DNA from: Smittia aterrima
Taxonomy: Eukaryota > Arthropoda > Insecta > Diptera > Chironomidae
DNA length: 64,000 bases
Assembly (NCBI GenBank): GCA_033063855.1
Contig: CP093831.1
Location: forward strand, 24,924,001 to 24,988,000
Direction of reading: 5' to 3'
Position 1 is the first letter of the stretch; each line of letters opens with the position of its first letter. A model generated the notes under the pieces. It was not told the origin of the DNA. It did no database searches and saw only the letters and a program-made list of their open reading frames with translations. Of the stretch, positions 34,880 through 44,697 are shown in pieces. The position numbers were made by a program, and so were the translations under genes.

Positions 34880-36451
34880 ATGGAAAGTTTTTATCAAGAA
34901 ATCATCGGCAACGTCAAACAAGAACCGGAAAATCAATTCCCGTTGATCTTTTCACAAGATTTAGAGTCAGATGCGATACCATTTGAACAGTTAACATTAA
35001 AACAATTTGTCGACAACCTCAAACACGAAGAAGAAGTAGATTTCACATTAACTTTGCCACAATATTTAAAGTCAGATGGCGACGACTCGATATCACTCGA
35101 GCAGCTCATACCGAATCAAATAATCGACAACATCAAGCATGAGCCAGAAGTTCATTTTACGCTGACCTTACCGGAAGATTCAGATCCTAAGATCGAGGAC
35201 ATGAAGGAATTTAAAATTGTTTTGAGGAGATTTGATAAAAGAAGGATGAATTCGTCTAAGATGTTCGAAAACTTTTTGTCTTGCGGCAAGTGCTACTACG
35301 TAACTCAGAAAACGAATTACTTGAATAAACATTTGCAAACTTGCGATGATCTTCAAAAATGTGAAAAGTGTAACTATCCGAAAAGCATATCAATTATAGA
35401 TTGCAATTTGTGTGAGCTGAAATTTGACTGTGGCAACTGCAAGACAAATCATACCGATCGAGATCATAGAAAAGGATCATACTGGCATTGCTTGAATTGC
35501 GATCATAGAGCTACGACCAGAAATAATCTAAGAAATCATTTTCAGTCTCACATTAAGAAATATTCTTGCGAAACTTGCAAACATAACTTTTCAACGAAGG
35601 ATCTATTAAATGATCATCAAAGATACCATCGTCACGGAGAATATTCTACGAAACCGGAAATAAAATTTGAATGCGGAACTTGCGTTAAATCATTTGCAAC
35701 AAAAAATGGGTTGAGAAAACATGAAACAACTCATAGCAAAATGAAGTTTCGTTGTGATATTTGTGGTAAAATTTCTAAAACTAAAGGTGTTCTACAAGAT
35801 CACAAGCGCACTCATCTCAAAATTTCTTGTCCGACTTGTAAGCGCATGATATCTGAGCGCCGTTATAAAGAACATGTTGAGAAACATTCGTCCACAGCAA
35901 CTTTCAAATGTAATGAATGTGAGAAAGTTTACTACAGCAAAAAAGATCTTAGCAATCATAGCAGAACTCATGTGATTGATGAAGTTCAATGTGATTTGTG
36001 TTCTTTAATATTTAGGAACAAACATTTAATTCGGGCACACATGAGAGCACACAGAATACGTATCAGGACTACATGTCCAATTTGTAAAAAGTCGATTCGT
36101 AAACAATATTTGAAAGATCACATGAAATATCATTCATCAAGAAACAATTTTCTGGCCTGTAATATTGGAATGTGTCGACAAATGTTCAAAACTATCGCAG
36201 AACACAAAGTTCACGAGAAAATTCACATCGGACCCGGAATCTACAAATGTCTGAAGTGCGATCAACAAAAACCAACATTGCAGAACATTAAAGATCACAT
36301 GAAGAGCCAATGCAAAGTAACTTTGCAAGAAAATGTAAAATCCAAAATCGAAGAAGCAGAGATCAAAGATTTGAGAGATCCAGATCAATCGACGTCAGCA
36401 CCAATTGTTGATAACATCAAACAGGAACCGGAATTAGACATTTCGTTCTAA
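34880..36451 (+). CDS. Zinc-finger family unit Z8 with broken second-unit start
   Basis: A single exon of 523 residues from ATG 34880. Three-site N-terminus as in Z7 (NVKQEPENQF, NLKHEEEVDF, NIKHEPEVHF) with two extra residues. C2HC CGKC...HLQTC. The B-box-like module has x10 instead of x11 (CEKC...CNLC...CGNC...H...H). C2H2 fingers run to KDHMKSQCKV, whose last His has become Cys. After that comes the beginning of a second unit (KIEEAEIKDL, NIKQEPELDISF) that stops at 36451. The DNA beyond still resembles the RHFVLIMP and FDRTWKNKP segments in another frame, so the gene was once a double-unit gene now cut by a frameshift of about two bases. Confidence 0.85.
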   Translation: MESFYQEIIGNVKQEPENQFPLIFSQDLESDAIPFEQLTLKQFVDNLKHEEEVDFTLTLPQYLKSDGDDSISLEQLIPNQIIDNIKHEPEVHFTLTLPEDSDPKIEDMKEFKIVLRRFDKRRMNSSKMFENFLSCGKCYYVTQKTNYLNKHLQTCDDLQKCEKCNYPKSISIIDCNLCELKFDCGNCKTNHTDRDHRKGSYWHCLNCDHRATTRNNLRNHFQSHIKKYSCETCKHNFSTKDLLNDHQRYHRHGEYSTKPEIKFECGTCVKSFATKNGLRKHETTHSKMKFRCDICGKISKTKGVLQDHKRTHLKISCPTCKRMISERRYKEHVEKHSSTATFKCNECEKVYYSKKDLSNHSRTHVIDEVQCDLCSLIFRNKHLIRAHMRAHRIRIRTTCPICKKSIRKQYLKDHMKYHSSRNNFLACNIGMCRQMFKTIAEHKVHEKIHIGPGIYKCLKCDQQKPTLQNIKDHMKSQCKVTLQENVKSKIEEAEIKDLRDPDQSTSAPIVDNIKQEPELDISF

Positions 36452-36540
36452 TTTTGCCATCGATCCCGAAGTTGAAGAAGTTAATGAAATGTGAATTTTT
36501 TCGAGGAAATTTGATAGAACGTGGAAAAATAAACCAAAGT
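36452..36540 (+). pseudogene. Out-of-frame remainder of the second unit of Z8
   Basis: In a frame shifted from Z8 the bases around 36437-36540 read like RHFVLI-P, PEVEEVNEM and FDRTWKNKP, the family N-terminal block, with stops in the Z8 frame. No fingers follow. Confidence 0.6.
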
Positions 36541-36996
36541 GATACCAAACGAGAAAATTACATAACTTGAAGAATTACATGAAATTAAACCAAATTTAAC
36601 AATTATTTTTTGAATTTACAAATCCTTTAAATTTTTATATCCAAGCAATTAAAAAATTATCATAAATAAAAACTGTTTTGAAATATTTCGTTTTATTCTT
36701 AAATTAATAAATGAATCATAAATCTTTGAAATGAAATTTCAGAAAATTATAAGCACAAAATATTTTGTTAGTATTATCAACATTTCTGTGCTGATGGCGA
36801 TATGAAAAGCATTGGTTGTCAACATGATCATCCACTTTACCTAAAACAGAACGGTAAATGGTTTCTTCATGCCTTTCATGGATTTTCTTCCAATAAAGAT
36901 AGAAGTTGCAGAAATGACAGATATATTCAATTGAAGACAATGGCGGAATTGTAACTAAATGATATTAAATAAAATAAATATTCATAGAAAATAAAA
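36541..36996. other. Spacer with a solitary antisense C2H2-like frame
   Basis: AT-rich spacer. On the minus strand 36716-36940 contains a frame with YICHFCNFYLYWKKIHERHE, a C-x2-C...H-x3-H pattern unlike the resident family. It has no clear ATG or promoter, so it is at most a fragment of another zinc-finger gene. Confidence 0.3.
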
Positions 36997-37231
36997 TAAG
37001 CTTTTCATTCGAACCGGTTTTTGTTTTGCGTTAATTGATGCGAAAATGCCGCTTAATTTTTCTAAACAAACAATTCAATTTTACTCAACTTCAGTGTTAC
37101 AGAAGTTCTCATCGAGAAAAGTTTGCTGAATTCAAAGGAAAACGTTCAAAGCAACTGTGGCGAGTGGTCGAAAATTCCTAAAATCAGGTGGAAAAGGTAT
37201 TTAAAGCAAATATTTTGAACAACGATCGTCA
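36997..37231 (+). promoter_or_regulatory. Promoter cassette of Z9
   Basis: AAGCTTTTCATTCGAACC, GGTTTTTGTTTTGCG, GATGCGAAAATGCCGC, TCTAAACAAA, AAATCAGGTGGAAAA, TATTTAAAG at 37198-37206 and a TCATT initiator with its A at 37231 (33 bp). Confidence 0.65.
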
Positions 37232-37274
37232 TTTAATGCTAAGTTCTTATATTTAGAAATATTTTGTGTTCATC

Positions 37275-39683
37275 ATGGACAATTTCAATCAAGAAATTGC
37301 TGGAAACATCAAGCAAGAGGAAGGGATCGAGAATGATAAAGTTCTAGATCAGTTCACAGATGAAAAAATAATCGACAACGTCAAACATGAACCAGAAAGA
37401 CATTTCGTGTTCATAATGCCGGACGATCCAGAGATTGAGGTGAAGGAAGTGAAAATTGTTTTAAGAAAATTTGATAGAACGTGGAAAACAAAGCCAGAGA
37501 TGTTTAGAAACTATATTGTTTGTGGCAAGTGTGACTTTGCAGCAAAATATTTGAGTAACTTGAAAAATCATTTAAAATTATGTGAAATTACCAAAAAGTG
37601 TGAAAAATGTTGTTTGATGAGCAAATCAGAAATTACTAAAAATTGTGGTTTGTGTGATCTTATATTCGATTGTAAGAATTGTAAAACTAATCATCAACTT
37701 ACAAATCATCGCAAAGCCTCAACTTGGCTCTGCATCAAATGCGATTTTAAAAATTCAAGCAAAGAAAGTCTTAGAGAACATTATCTGACTCATGTGAAGA
37801 AGTTTTCATGCAAAACTTGCAAACAAAACTATTCACTGATTAAATCATTGAAGAGACATCAACAGCAACATCGTCACGGAGTCTTCGCCACGGAATCTGA
37901 AATAAAATTTGAATGTGGAAAGTGCGTTCATTCATTTGCAACTAAAAAAGGATTATATGAACATGAAAATAGGTTTCATAGTGAAATGAAGTTCCATTGC
38001 GATATTTGTGGGAAAATATTTAAAACTAAGTCTGATCTACGAAAACATATTCAAACTCATTTCAAAGTTTCTTGTCCAATTTGTCAGCGAATGATAACTA
38101 AGAATCGTTTTAAAGAACATCTTGAGACTCATTCGACTACTGCAAGGTTTAAATGTGACGCTTGTGATAAAGTATTTTTTAACAATAAAGCTTTACACAA
38201 TCATAAGAGAACATTTCATGATATTGATCAAGTTCAATGCGATTTGTGTTCGAAGATATCTAAGAATAAAATTTTATTGAAGAGTCACATGAAAACTCAT
38301 TTGAAGATTCCATGTCCAACTTGCAGAAAGTTGATCATTAAACGAAGTTTGAAAATACATATTAAAGCAGTTCATTCATCAGGAGAGAAGTTTCTGCTTT
38401 GTAAAATTCACAAATGCTTGCAAAAGTTCACAAACATCAAAGAATTTAAGAAGCACGAAAAAATTCATATTGGACCTCAATGTTATAAATGCACGCAATG
38501 CGAGTTTCAAACGAAAACATTGCAGAACATTAAATATCACTTATATAAGGTTCATTGGGATTTTGAAAATAATGAAAAAACAACTCGCAAAGAAATCTTC
38601 GCCAACGACGATCAAGAAACAGCGACACATACCAAAGAAGATCTGAACACAGAAATCGAAGAAACAGAGTTCGAGGAACAAAGAGTTCTTGATCAATTTG
38701 CGTCAGAATCAATTTTGAATAACATCAAACATGAGCCAGAAAGACATTTCGTGTTAATTATGCCAGAAGATCCTGAAGGAGTCGAAGCTGAAAGGATGAA
38801 ACAAGCGAATGTTGTTTTAAATAAATTTAATAGAACATGGAAAAATAAACCAGAAATGTTTAAATCTTATTTTGTTTGCGGCAAATGTAATTACGTAACT
38901 ACACAAGTGGATCACTTGAAAAGACATTCAAAAACTTGTAAAATTCTTAAAATATGTGAAAAATGTTTCTTACAAAGCAAATCAGAAAATGCTGAAGAAT
39001 GTGGAATGTGTGATCTCAAATTTTATTGCAATAACTGCAAGACAAAACATCAGAATCAAGACCATTGCAATGGATCAACTTGGCATTGCAGCAAATGCGA
39101 TTATAAGACCTTAAATAAAGGAAGTTTAAAAATGCATTATCAGATTCACGTAAAAAAGTTTGAATGCGAAACTTGTAACAAAAAATTCGCAGAACAGCGT
39201 GATTTGAAGGAACATCAACAGCGCCATCGCCACGGAGTCTTCACCTCGGAACTAGAAACAAAGTTTGAATGCGGAAAGTGCCTCTGTTCGTTTGCAACTA
39301 ATATTCAATTGAAAGCTCATGAAAAAAATGTTCATAGCAAGATTCAATTTATTTGCGATTTTTGTGGCAAAATATGTAGAACTAAGAAACTTCTTCAAGA
39401 ACACATGCAAATTCATGTCAAAGTTCCTTGCCCAATTTGTCAGCTAATGCTAACAAAGAATCGTCTCAAAAATCACGTTGAGAAGCATACGTCTTCAGAA
39501 AAGTTTAAATGCGATGCTTGTCGGAAAGTTTACTTCAACAAGAGAAGTCTGTACTTTCATAAGAGAAGTTATCATGAGATTGATAAAGTTCAATGCGATT
39601 TATGTTCTAAGATAATTAAGAATAAACTTACGCTGAGACAACATATGGCATATCATCATCTAAAGGTTTCTAGCAATTTGTAA
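37275..39683 (+). CDS. Double-unit zinc-finger gene Z9, last fingers lost
   Basis: A single exon of 802 residues from ATG 37275. Unit 1 is essentially complete: NIKQEE, NVKHEPERHFVFIMPDDPEIEV, C2HC, B-box-like CEKC...CGLC...CKNC, full C2H2 run through QCEFQTKTLQNIKYHLYKVH. Unit 2 begins near residue 450 with FASESILNNIKHEPERHFVLIMPEDPEG, loses the NIKQE site (acidic TEIEETEFEE instead) and keeps C2HC, B-box-like module and fingers until HHLKVSSNL, where a small deletion in the CxxC of the next finger shifts frame and gives a stop. The downstream bases still resemble the lost finger for about 40 nt. Confidence 0.85.
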   Translation: MDNFNQEIAGNIKQEEGIENDKVLDQFTDEKIIDNVKHEPERHFVFIMPDDPEIEVKEVKIVLRKFDRTWKTKPEMFRNYIVCGKCDFAAKYLSNLKNHLKLCEITKKCEKCCLMSKSEITKNCGLCDLIFDCKNCKTNHQLTNHRKASTWLCIKCDFKNSSKESLREHYLTHVKKFSCKTCKQNYSLIKSLKRHQQQHRHGVFATESEIKFECGKCVHSFATKKGLYEHENRFHSEMKFHCDICGKIFKTKSDLRKHIQTHFKVSCPICQRMITKNRFKEHLETHSTTARFKCDACDKVFFNNKALHNHKRTFHDIDQVQCDLCSKISKNKILLKSHMKTHLKIPCPTCRKLIIKRSLKIHIKAVHSSGEKFLLCKIHKCLQKFTNIKEFKKHEKIHIGPQCYKCTQCEFQTKTLQNIKYHLYKVHWDFENNEKTTRKEIFANDDQETATHTKEDLNTEIEETEFEEQRVLDQFASESILNNIKHEPERHFVLIMPEDPEGVEAERMKQANVVLNKFNRTWKNKPEMFKSYFVCGKCNYVTTQVDHLKRHSKTCKILKICEKCFLQSKSENAEECGMCDLKFYCNNCKTKHQNQDHCNGSTWHCSKCDYKTLNKGSLKMHYQIHVKKFECETCNKKFAEQRDLKEHQQRHRHGVFTSELETKFECGKCLCSFATNIQLKAHEKNVHSKIQFICDFCGKICRTKKLLQEHMQIHVKVPCPICQLMLTKNRLKNHVEKHTSSEKFKCDACRKVYFNKRSLYFHKRSYHEIDKVQCDLCSKIIKNKLTLRQHMAYHHLKVSSNL

Positions 39684-39830
39684 AAAGTTAGTTACTCACC
39701 TCAAAATGACAGGACAAACTTGATAGCCTTTGAATTGACGATTGCCCTGCATAGAAAATAATAAAATATTTATTGTTAAAATAGAAATGTCGTCTAATAA
39801 AATAATACGAATTTTCATGAAAGCCCAAAA

Positions 39831-40026
39831 TAAGCTTTTCATTTGCATCGGATTTTGTTTTGCATTAAAAGATGCGAAGTTGCCGCTTAAATTTCATGAA
39901 CAAAGAAATTAGTGATCAGCAGTTCGTCAACAAAAATAACTTGTTTCTATTTAAACGCTGATAAATTTACCCTAAAGCAGGTAAAAAGGTTATTTAAAGT
40001 GATAACTTCGGACTGCCATCATCAGT
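39831..40026 (+). promoter_or_regulatory. Promoter cassette of Z10
   Basis: TAAGCTTTTCATTTGCATCG, TTTTGCATTAAAAGATGC, GAAGTTGCCGCTTAAATTTC, then TATTTAAAG at 39991-39999 and TCAGT with its A at 40024 (33 bp). The forkhead-like word is altered to ATGAACAAAG, as in Z11. Confidence 0.7.
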
Positions 40027-40082
40027 TTAAGTCCAGATCTCGAACAGTTAATACTTATCAGAGAAGAAGTTTTTAATTCGTT

Positions 40083-42743
40083 ATGGCAAATTTAAATCAA
40101 GAAATCAACACCAACATCAAACAAGAAGAAGATGAAGAAGTTCCCGATCAGTTCACAATAGAAGAATTCGTCGGCGACGTCAAACATGAGCCAGAAAGAC
40201 ATTTCGTGTTTATAATGCCAGACGACCCAGAGCCAGAGGTCGAAGAGTTCAAGGAAGTGAAGATAATTTTAAGAAAGTTTGATAGAACGTGGAAGACAAA
40301 GAAACCAAAAATGTTCGAGACTTACTTCGTTTGTCGAAATTGCGACTTTGTATTTATAAGTTCGATTCGCTTGAGTGAGCATTTAAAAATTTGTAAAAAA
40401 GATAAAAAATGTGGCAAATGTTTTTTGATGCGCAAATCAAAAATTGGTAAAGAATGTACTTTATGTGAACAGAAATTCGACTGTTCTAATTGCAAGATAA
40501 AACATCAAGTTAAAGATCATTGCAAAGGATCAACTTGGCACTGCTGCAAATGCGATTACAAAACCTTGAATAAGCAATGTCTAAGAAGTCATTATCAATT
40601 CCACGAGAAGAAGTTTTCATGCGAAACTTGCAAAAAAAACTTCTCACTCAAAGAACAATTAAAAAATCATCAACAGCAGCATCGCCACGGAATATTTGCG
40701 TCGCAACCAGAAACTAAATTTGAATGCGAAATTTGTGATCGTTCATTTGGAACTAAACTAGGATTGCAACAACACGAAAGCACGGTTCATAGTAAAAAGA
40801 AGTTTTATTGCGATATTTGTGGCCAAATTTCTAAAACTAAAATTCTTCTTCATAACCATATGCAAACTCATTTCAAAGTTCCATGTCCGATTTGTCAACA
40901 CATGATAACTGGGCTTCGTCTTAAAGAACACATTGAGCAGCATTCGTCCTCAGCAAAGTTTAAATGCGATGAATGTGAAAAAGTTTTCTCACTCAAACAA
41001 AATCTTTATAATCATAAGAGAACAAACCATAATTTTAAGAAAGTTCAATGCGATATGTGTGGAAAAACAGTCAAAAAAATTAATATGATTACTCACATGA
41101 AGATGCATTTCAAGGTTCCATGTCCAATCTGCACGAAGTCGATTAGTAAACCATTTTTAAAATATCACATTAAAAGATTTCACTCATCAGGAGAGAAATT
41201 TCTGGCTTGTAAAACTTTGATGTGCCGACTTAAGTTCACAAACATCAATGAATTGAAGGAGCATGAAAAAATGCACTTTGGTCTTCAATGTTACAAATGC
41301 CCGAAGTGTGAATTTCAAACGAAATATTTTCACAGCATCAATTCCCACTTGAAGATTAAACACAAAGAATTTGAACCTTTTGAAGAAATGAATCGTGAAG
41401 AAACTTTTGTCAATATCAAACAAGAAACAGAAAATCATTTTACTCCACCATTGCCAGAAAACATAAAATCAGAAGCGGAAGAAGCAGAGATCGAAGAAGT
41501 AAAGGTAATTGATCAGTCGACACCAGAAGAAATTGTCCAGAACATCAAACATGAACCAGAAAAACATTTCGTTCTGATCATGCCGGACGATCCTGAACCA
41601 GAGATCGAAGAAGTGAGAGAAGTGAAGATTGTTTTGAGGAAATTTGATAAAAGATGGACATCTAATAAACCTAAGCTGTTTGCAACATATTTAGTTTGCG
41701 ACAAATGTAACTTCGCTGCTAGAGAATCTACCGATCTCAATGATCATTTAAAGATTTGTAAAATTATGGGAAGGTGCAAAAAATGTTTACTTATGACAAA
41801 ATCTTCAAAAGTTAAAGATTGTAGTTTATGCGATAACAAATACGATTGTAAAAACTGCATGGAAAATCACATCGATCAAGATCATCACAGAGGATCAACT
41901 TGGCCCTGCATCAAATGCGATTACACAACTTCAAATAGACAATATCTGAGAAGGCATTATCAGAGTCACGTGAAGAAGTTTTCATGCGAAACTTGCAAAC
42001 AAAACTTTGCATTCAACATTCAATTGAAGTCTCATCAACAGCAGCATCGCCACGGAGTTTTTTCGTCGAAGCCAGAAACGAAATTTGAATGCAAATCTTG
42101 CGTCGCTTCTTTTGCAACTGAACGTGGATTAAGAAACCACGAAAAGAACGTTCATGTCAAGATGAAACTTCATTGCGATCTTTGTAACAAAATATTTAAA
42201 GCTAAGTTTCTTATTCGACAGCACATGAAACATCATATCAGGCTTCCTTGTCCGATTTGTCAGAGGGTGTTTGCTGAACGTTTTTTTAAGAGCCACGTTG
42301 ATCAACATTCGTCATCTGGAAAGTTCAAATGTAACATTTGTAAGAAAGTTTACTTCACCTTGCATATTCTAAACTTACATAAGAAAAGAAGTCATGTGAT
42401 CGACAAAGTTCAATGTGATTTGTGTGGCAAGATATTTAGGAATAAAATTCTACTGCGGGATCACATGAAGCATCATTTAAAAGTTCCATGTCCAATCTGC
42501 AAAAAGTCGCTGACTAAACAAGATTTGAAAAACCATTTTAAAAAGTATCATTCATCTGGGCAAAAGTTTCTATCTTGTGACATTGCAAAGTGTAAACATA
42601 AATTTAAAAATATCAAAGAACTGAAAGATCACGAGAAAATTCACATCGGACCCAAAAACTACAAATGTCCGAAGTGTGATCATCGATCGACGACATTACC
42701 ACACATGAAGCAGCACCTAAATAGCAGAATACATAAAAAATAA
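40083..42743 (+). CDS. Double-unit zinc-finger gene Z10, both units complete
   Basis: A single exon of 886 residues and the longest member. Unit 1: NIKQEE, DVKHEPERHFVFIMPDDPEPEVEE, C2HC CRNC...HLKIC, B-box-like module CGKC...CTLC...CSNC, then C2H2 fingers, one with changed spacing (CDMCGKTVKKINMITHMKMH). Linker: residues about 430-460 contain NIKQETENHFTPPLPENIKSE, a third and fourth lysine motif. Unit 2: NIKHEPEKHFVLIMPDDPEPEIEE, C2HC CDKC...HLKIC, B-box-like CKKC...CSLC...CKNC and a full set of fingers ending CPKCDHRSTTLPHMKQH. Roughly 20 C2H2 fingers in all. Two full units in one unbroken frame indicate fusion by loss of the intervening stop and spacer, and retained function. Confidence 0.88.
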   Translation: MANLNQEINTNIKQEEDEEVPDQFTIEEFVGDVKHEPERHFVFIMPDDPEPEVEEFKEVKIILRKFDRTWKTKKPKMFETYFVCRNCDFVFISSIRLSEHLKICKKDKKCGKCFLMRKSKIGKECTLCEQKFDCSNCKIKHQVKDHCKGSTWHCCKCDYKTLNKQCLRSHYQFHEKKFSCETCKKNFSLKEQLKNHQQQHRHGIFASQPETKFECEICDRSFGTKLGLQQHESTVHSKKKFYCDICGQISKTKILLHNHMQTHFKVPCPICQHMITGLRLKEHIEQHSSSAKFKCDECEKVFSLKQNLYNHKRTNHNFKKVQCDMCGKTVKKINMITHMKMHFKVPCPICTKSISKPFLKYHIKRFHSSGEKFLACKTLMCRLKFTNINELKEHEKMHFGLQCYKCPKCEFQTKYFHSINSHLKIKHKEFEPFEEMNREETFVNIKQETENHFTPPLPENIKSEAEEAEIEEVKVIDQSTPEEIVQNIKHEPEKHFVLIMPDDPEPEIEEVREVKIVLRKFDKRWTSNKPKLFATYLVCDKCNFAARESTDLNDHLKICKIMGRCKKCLLMTKSSKVKDCSLCDNKYDCKNCMENHIDQDHHRGSTWPCIKCDYTTSNRQYLRRHYQSHVKKFSCETCKQNFAFNIQLKSHQQQHRHGVFSSKPETKFECKSCVASFATERGLRNHEKNVHVKMKLHCDLCNKIFKAKFLIRQHMKHHIRLPCPICQRVFAERFFKSHVDQHSSSGKFKCNICKKVYFTLHILNLHKKRSHVIDKVQCDLCGKIFRNKILLRDHMKHHLKVPCPICKKSLTKQDLKNHFKKYHSSGQKFLSCDIAKCKHKFKNIKELKDHEKIHIGPKNYKCPKCDHRSTTLPHMKQHLNSRIHKK

Positions 42744-42869
42744 ATAAAACTTTTCATTTAACTGACAAATGGCAGAAGGAATCATCATCTTGCATAGAAA
42801 TTAAATTAAGATTTTGTTTTACGCAGAACTGACAAAATAAAATAAATTTTCATGAAAGCATAAAACAAT

Positions 42870-43068
42870 CTGAAAGCTCTTCATTCGCATCCGTTCTTTT
42901 TTTGCATTAAAAGATGCGAAGTTGCCGCTTAAATTTCATGAACAAAGAAATTAGTTATCAGCAGTTCGTCAACAAAAATAATTTTTCGATAGTTAAACGC
43001 TGACAAATTTACCCTAAATCAGGTAGAAAGGTTATTTAAAGTGATAACTTCAATCTGTCATCATCAGT
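42870..43068 (+). promoter_or_regulatory. Promoter cassette of Z11
   Basis: AAAGCTCTTCATTCGCATCC, TTTGCATTAAAAGATGC, GAAGTTGCCGCTTAAATTTC, AGGTAGAAAGGT, TATTTAAAG at 43033-43041 and TCAGT with its A at 43066 (33 bp). Almost the same sequence recurs at 63886-64000. Confidence 0.7.
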
Positions 43069-43120
43069 TTAAGTCCAGATCTCGAACAGTTAACATCAGA
43101 GAAGAAGTTGTGAGTTTAAT

Positions 43121-44404
43121 ATGGCAAATTTAAATCAAGAAATCGACACCAACATCAAACAAGAAGAAGAAGAAGTTCCTGATCAGTTCACAATCGAAGA
43201 ATTCGTCGGCGACGTCAAACATGAGCCAGAAAGACATTTCGTGTTCATCATGCCGGACGATTCAGAGCCAGAGGTCGAAGAGTTCAAGGAAGTGAAGATA
43301 ATTTTAAGAAAATTTGATAGAACGTGGAAGAAATATAAACCAAAGTTGTTTATGAACTATCTCGTTTGTGACAAATGTGACTACGCAACTAAAAGACCGG
43401 AATGTATCAGAACTCATTTAAAATCTTGCAAAATTCTTGGAAAATGTGGAAAGTGTTGTTTGATGACCAAATCAGAAAAAATCGAAGAATGTCGTTTGTG
43501 TGATCTCAAATTTGACTGCAGCATCTGCAAGACAAATCATCAGAATCAAGATCATCGCAAAGGCTCAACTTGGCATTGCATCAAATGCGAGTACAATTCT
43601 TCAAGCAAACCAGATTTAAGTAAACATTTTCAATGTCACGTGATGAAGTTTTTATGCGAAACTTGCAAACAAAAGTTCCAAGATAAAACTAATTTAAAGA
43701 ATCATCAACAGCAACATGGCCACGGAATCTTCGCTTCATCAACAAAAATTAAATTCGACTGCAAAAACTGTGATCGATCCTTTGCAACTGGGAGGGGATT
43801 GTATTATCACGAAAGGGAATTTCACAGCAAACTTAGATTTCATTGCGATATCTGTGGAAAAATATTTGGAAGTATTTTCAAAATACGAAAACACATGAAA
43901 CGTCATTTCAAAGTTCCTTGCCCAATCTGTAAGCGAATGATTGGAAATCGTTTAAAGGAACACATTGAAAAGCATTCGACAACTGCAAAATACAAATGCG
44001 ATGCTTGTAAAATGGTTTACCGAACTAAGCATGGTCTATACCTTCATAAGAAACTTAAGCATGAGGTCGATAAAGTTCAATGCGATTTGTGTTCTAGGAT
44101 AGTTAAGAACAAACTTTTACTGAGAGGACACATGAGGATCCATATGAAGAATCAATGTAAACTTTGTAAACAGTGGATAAGTGTTTGTAATTTTACCCGT
44201 CACATGAAAACGTTGCATTCGTCAGGGGAAAGGTTTTTCCGTTGTGAGATGACAAAATGTAAAAATAAATATAAAACTATCGAAGAACTGAAGGAGCACA
44301 ATAAATTTCACATCGCACCACGAATCTTCAAATGCCCAAAGTGCAAACATCAAGCGAAAACTATGATTCGGTTGAACGATCACATGAACAGCAGCGTGCA
44401 CTAA
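43121..44404 (+). CDS. Zinc-finger family unit Z11, full length
   Basis: A single exon of 427 residues. The N-terminus is very close to Z10 unit 1 (MANLNQEI, NIKQEEEEVPDQF, DVKHEPERHFVFIMPDDSEPEVEE). C2HC CDKC...HLKSC; B-box-like CGKC...CRLC...CSIC...H...H. The C2H2 fingers include some departures: QQQHGHGIFAS for the usual QHRHG, a two-residue insertion in CGKIFGSIFKIRKHMKRH, and a divergent late segment CKLCKQWISVCNFTRHMKTLH. It ends with HMNSSVH. All module ligands are retained, so it is probably functional. Confidence 0.88.
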   Translation: MANLNQEIDTNIKQEEEEVPDQFTIEEFVGDVKHEPERHFVFIMPDDSEPEVEEFKEVKIILRKFDRTWKKYKPKLFMNYLVCDKCDYATKRPECIRTHLKSCKILGKCGKCCLMTKSEKIEECRLCDLKFDCSICKTNHQNQDHRKGSTWHCIKCEYNSSSKPDLSKHFQCHVMKFLCETCKQKFQDKTNLKNHQQQHGHGIFASSTKIKFDCKNCDRSFATGRGLYYHEREFHSKLRFHCDICGKIFGSIFKIRKHMKRHFKVPCPICKRMIGNRLKEHIEKHSTTAKYKCDACKMVYRTKHGLYLHKKLKHEVDKVQCDLCSRIVKNKLLLRGHMRIHMKNQCKLCKQWISVCNFTRHMKTLHSSGERFFRCEMTKCKNKYKTIEELKEHNKFHIAPRIFKCPKCKHQAKTMIRLNDHMNSSVH

Positions 44405-44594
44405 AAATGAATTGAAAAATTGATTCATTCAAATCGTTTTGATTAGATATTAAATTTTGAAAATATTTTATGTAAATCACTGACTCAGTAAAATAAATTT
44501 GATTATTCTTTCATTTATTTTAGTTCTTATTTGAGCGTTTTCAGTGAAAACTTTCAGAACAATTCTGAAGGACGAAGCAAGCAGGTAAAAAATG

Positions 44595-44628
44595 TATTTA
44601 AGAAGATGTCCCAGTACAAATCACTTCA
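44595..44628 (+). promoter_or_regulatory. Core promoter of Z12
   Basis: GCAGGTAAAAAATG followed by TATTTAAGA at 44595 and TCATT with its A at 44628, 33 bp apart. The upstream GATGC cassette is absent, so only the core is shared. Confidence 0.55.
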
Positions 44629-44697
44629 TTTGAATTCTAGCGTTCGAATCGAACGGTTCGATCAGTTAACATCATCAAAGATAATTTTTAATTCGCT

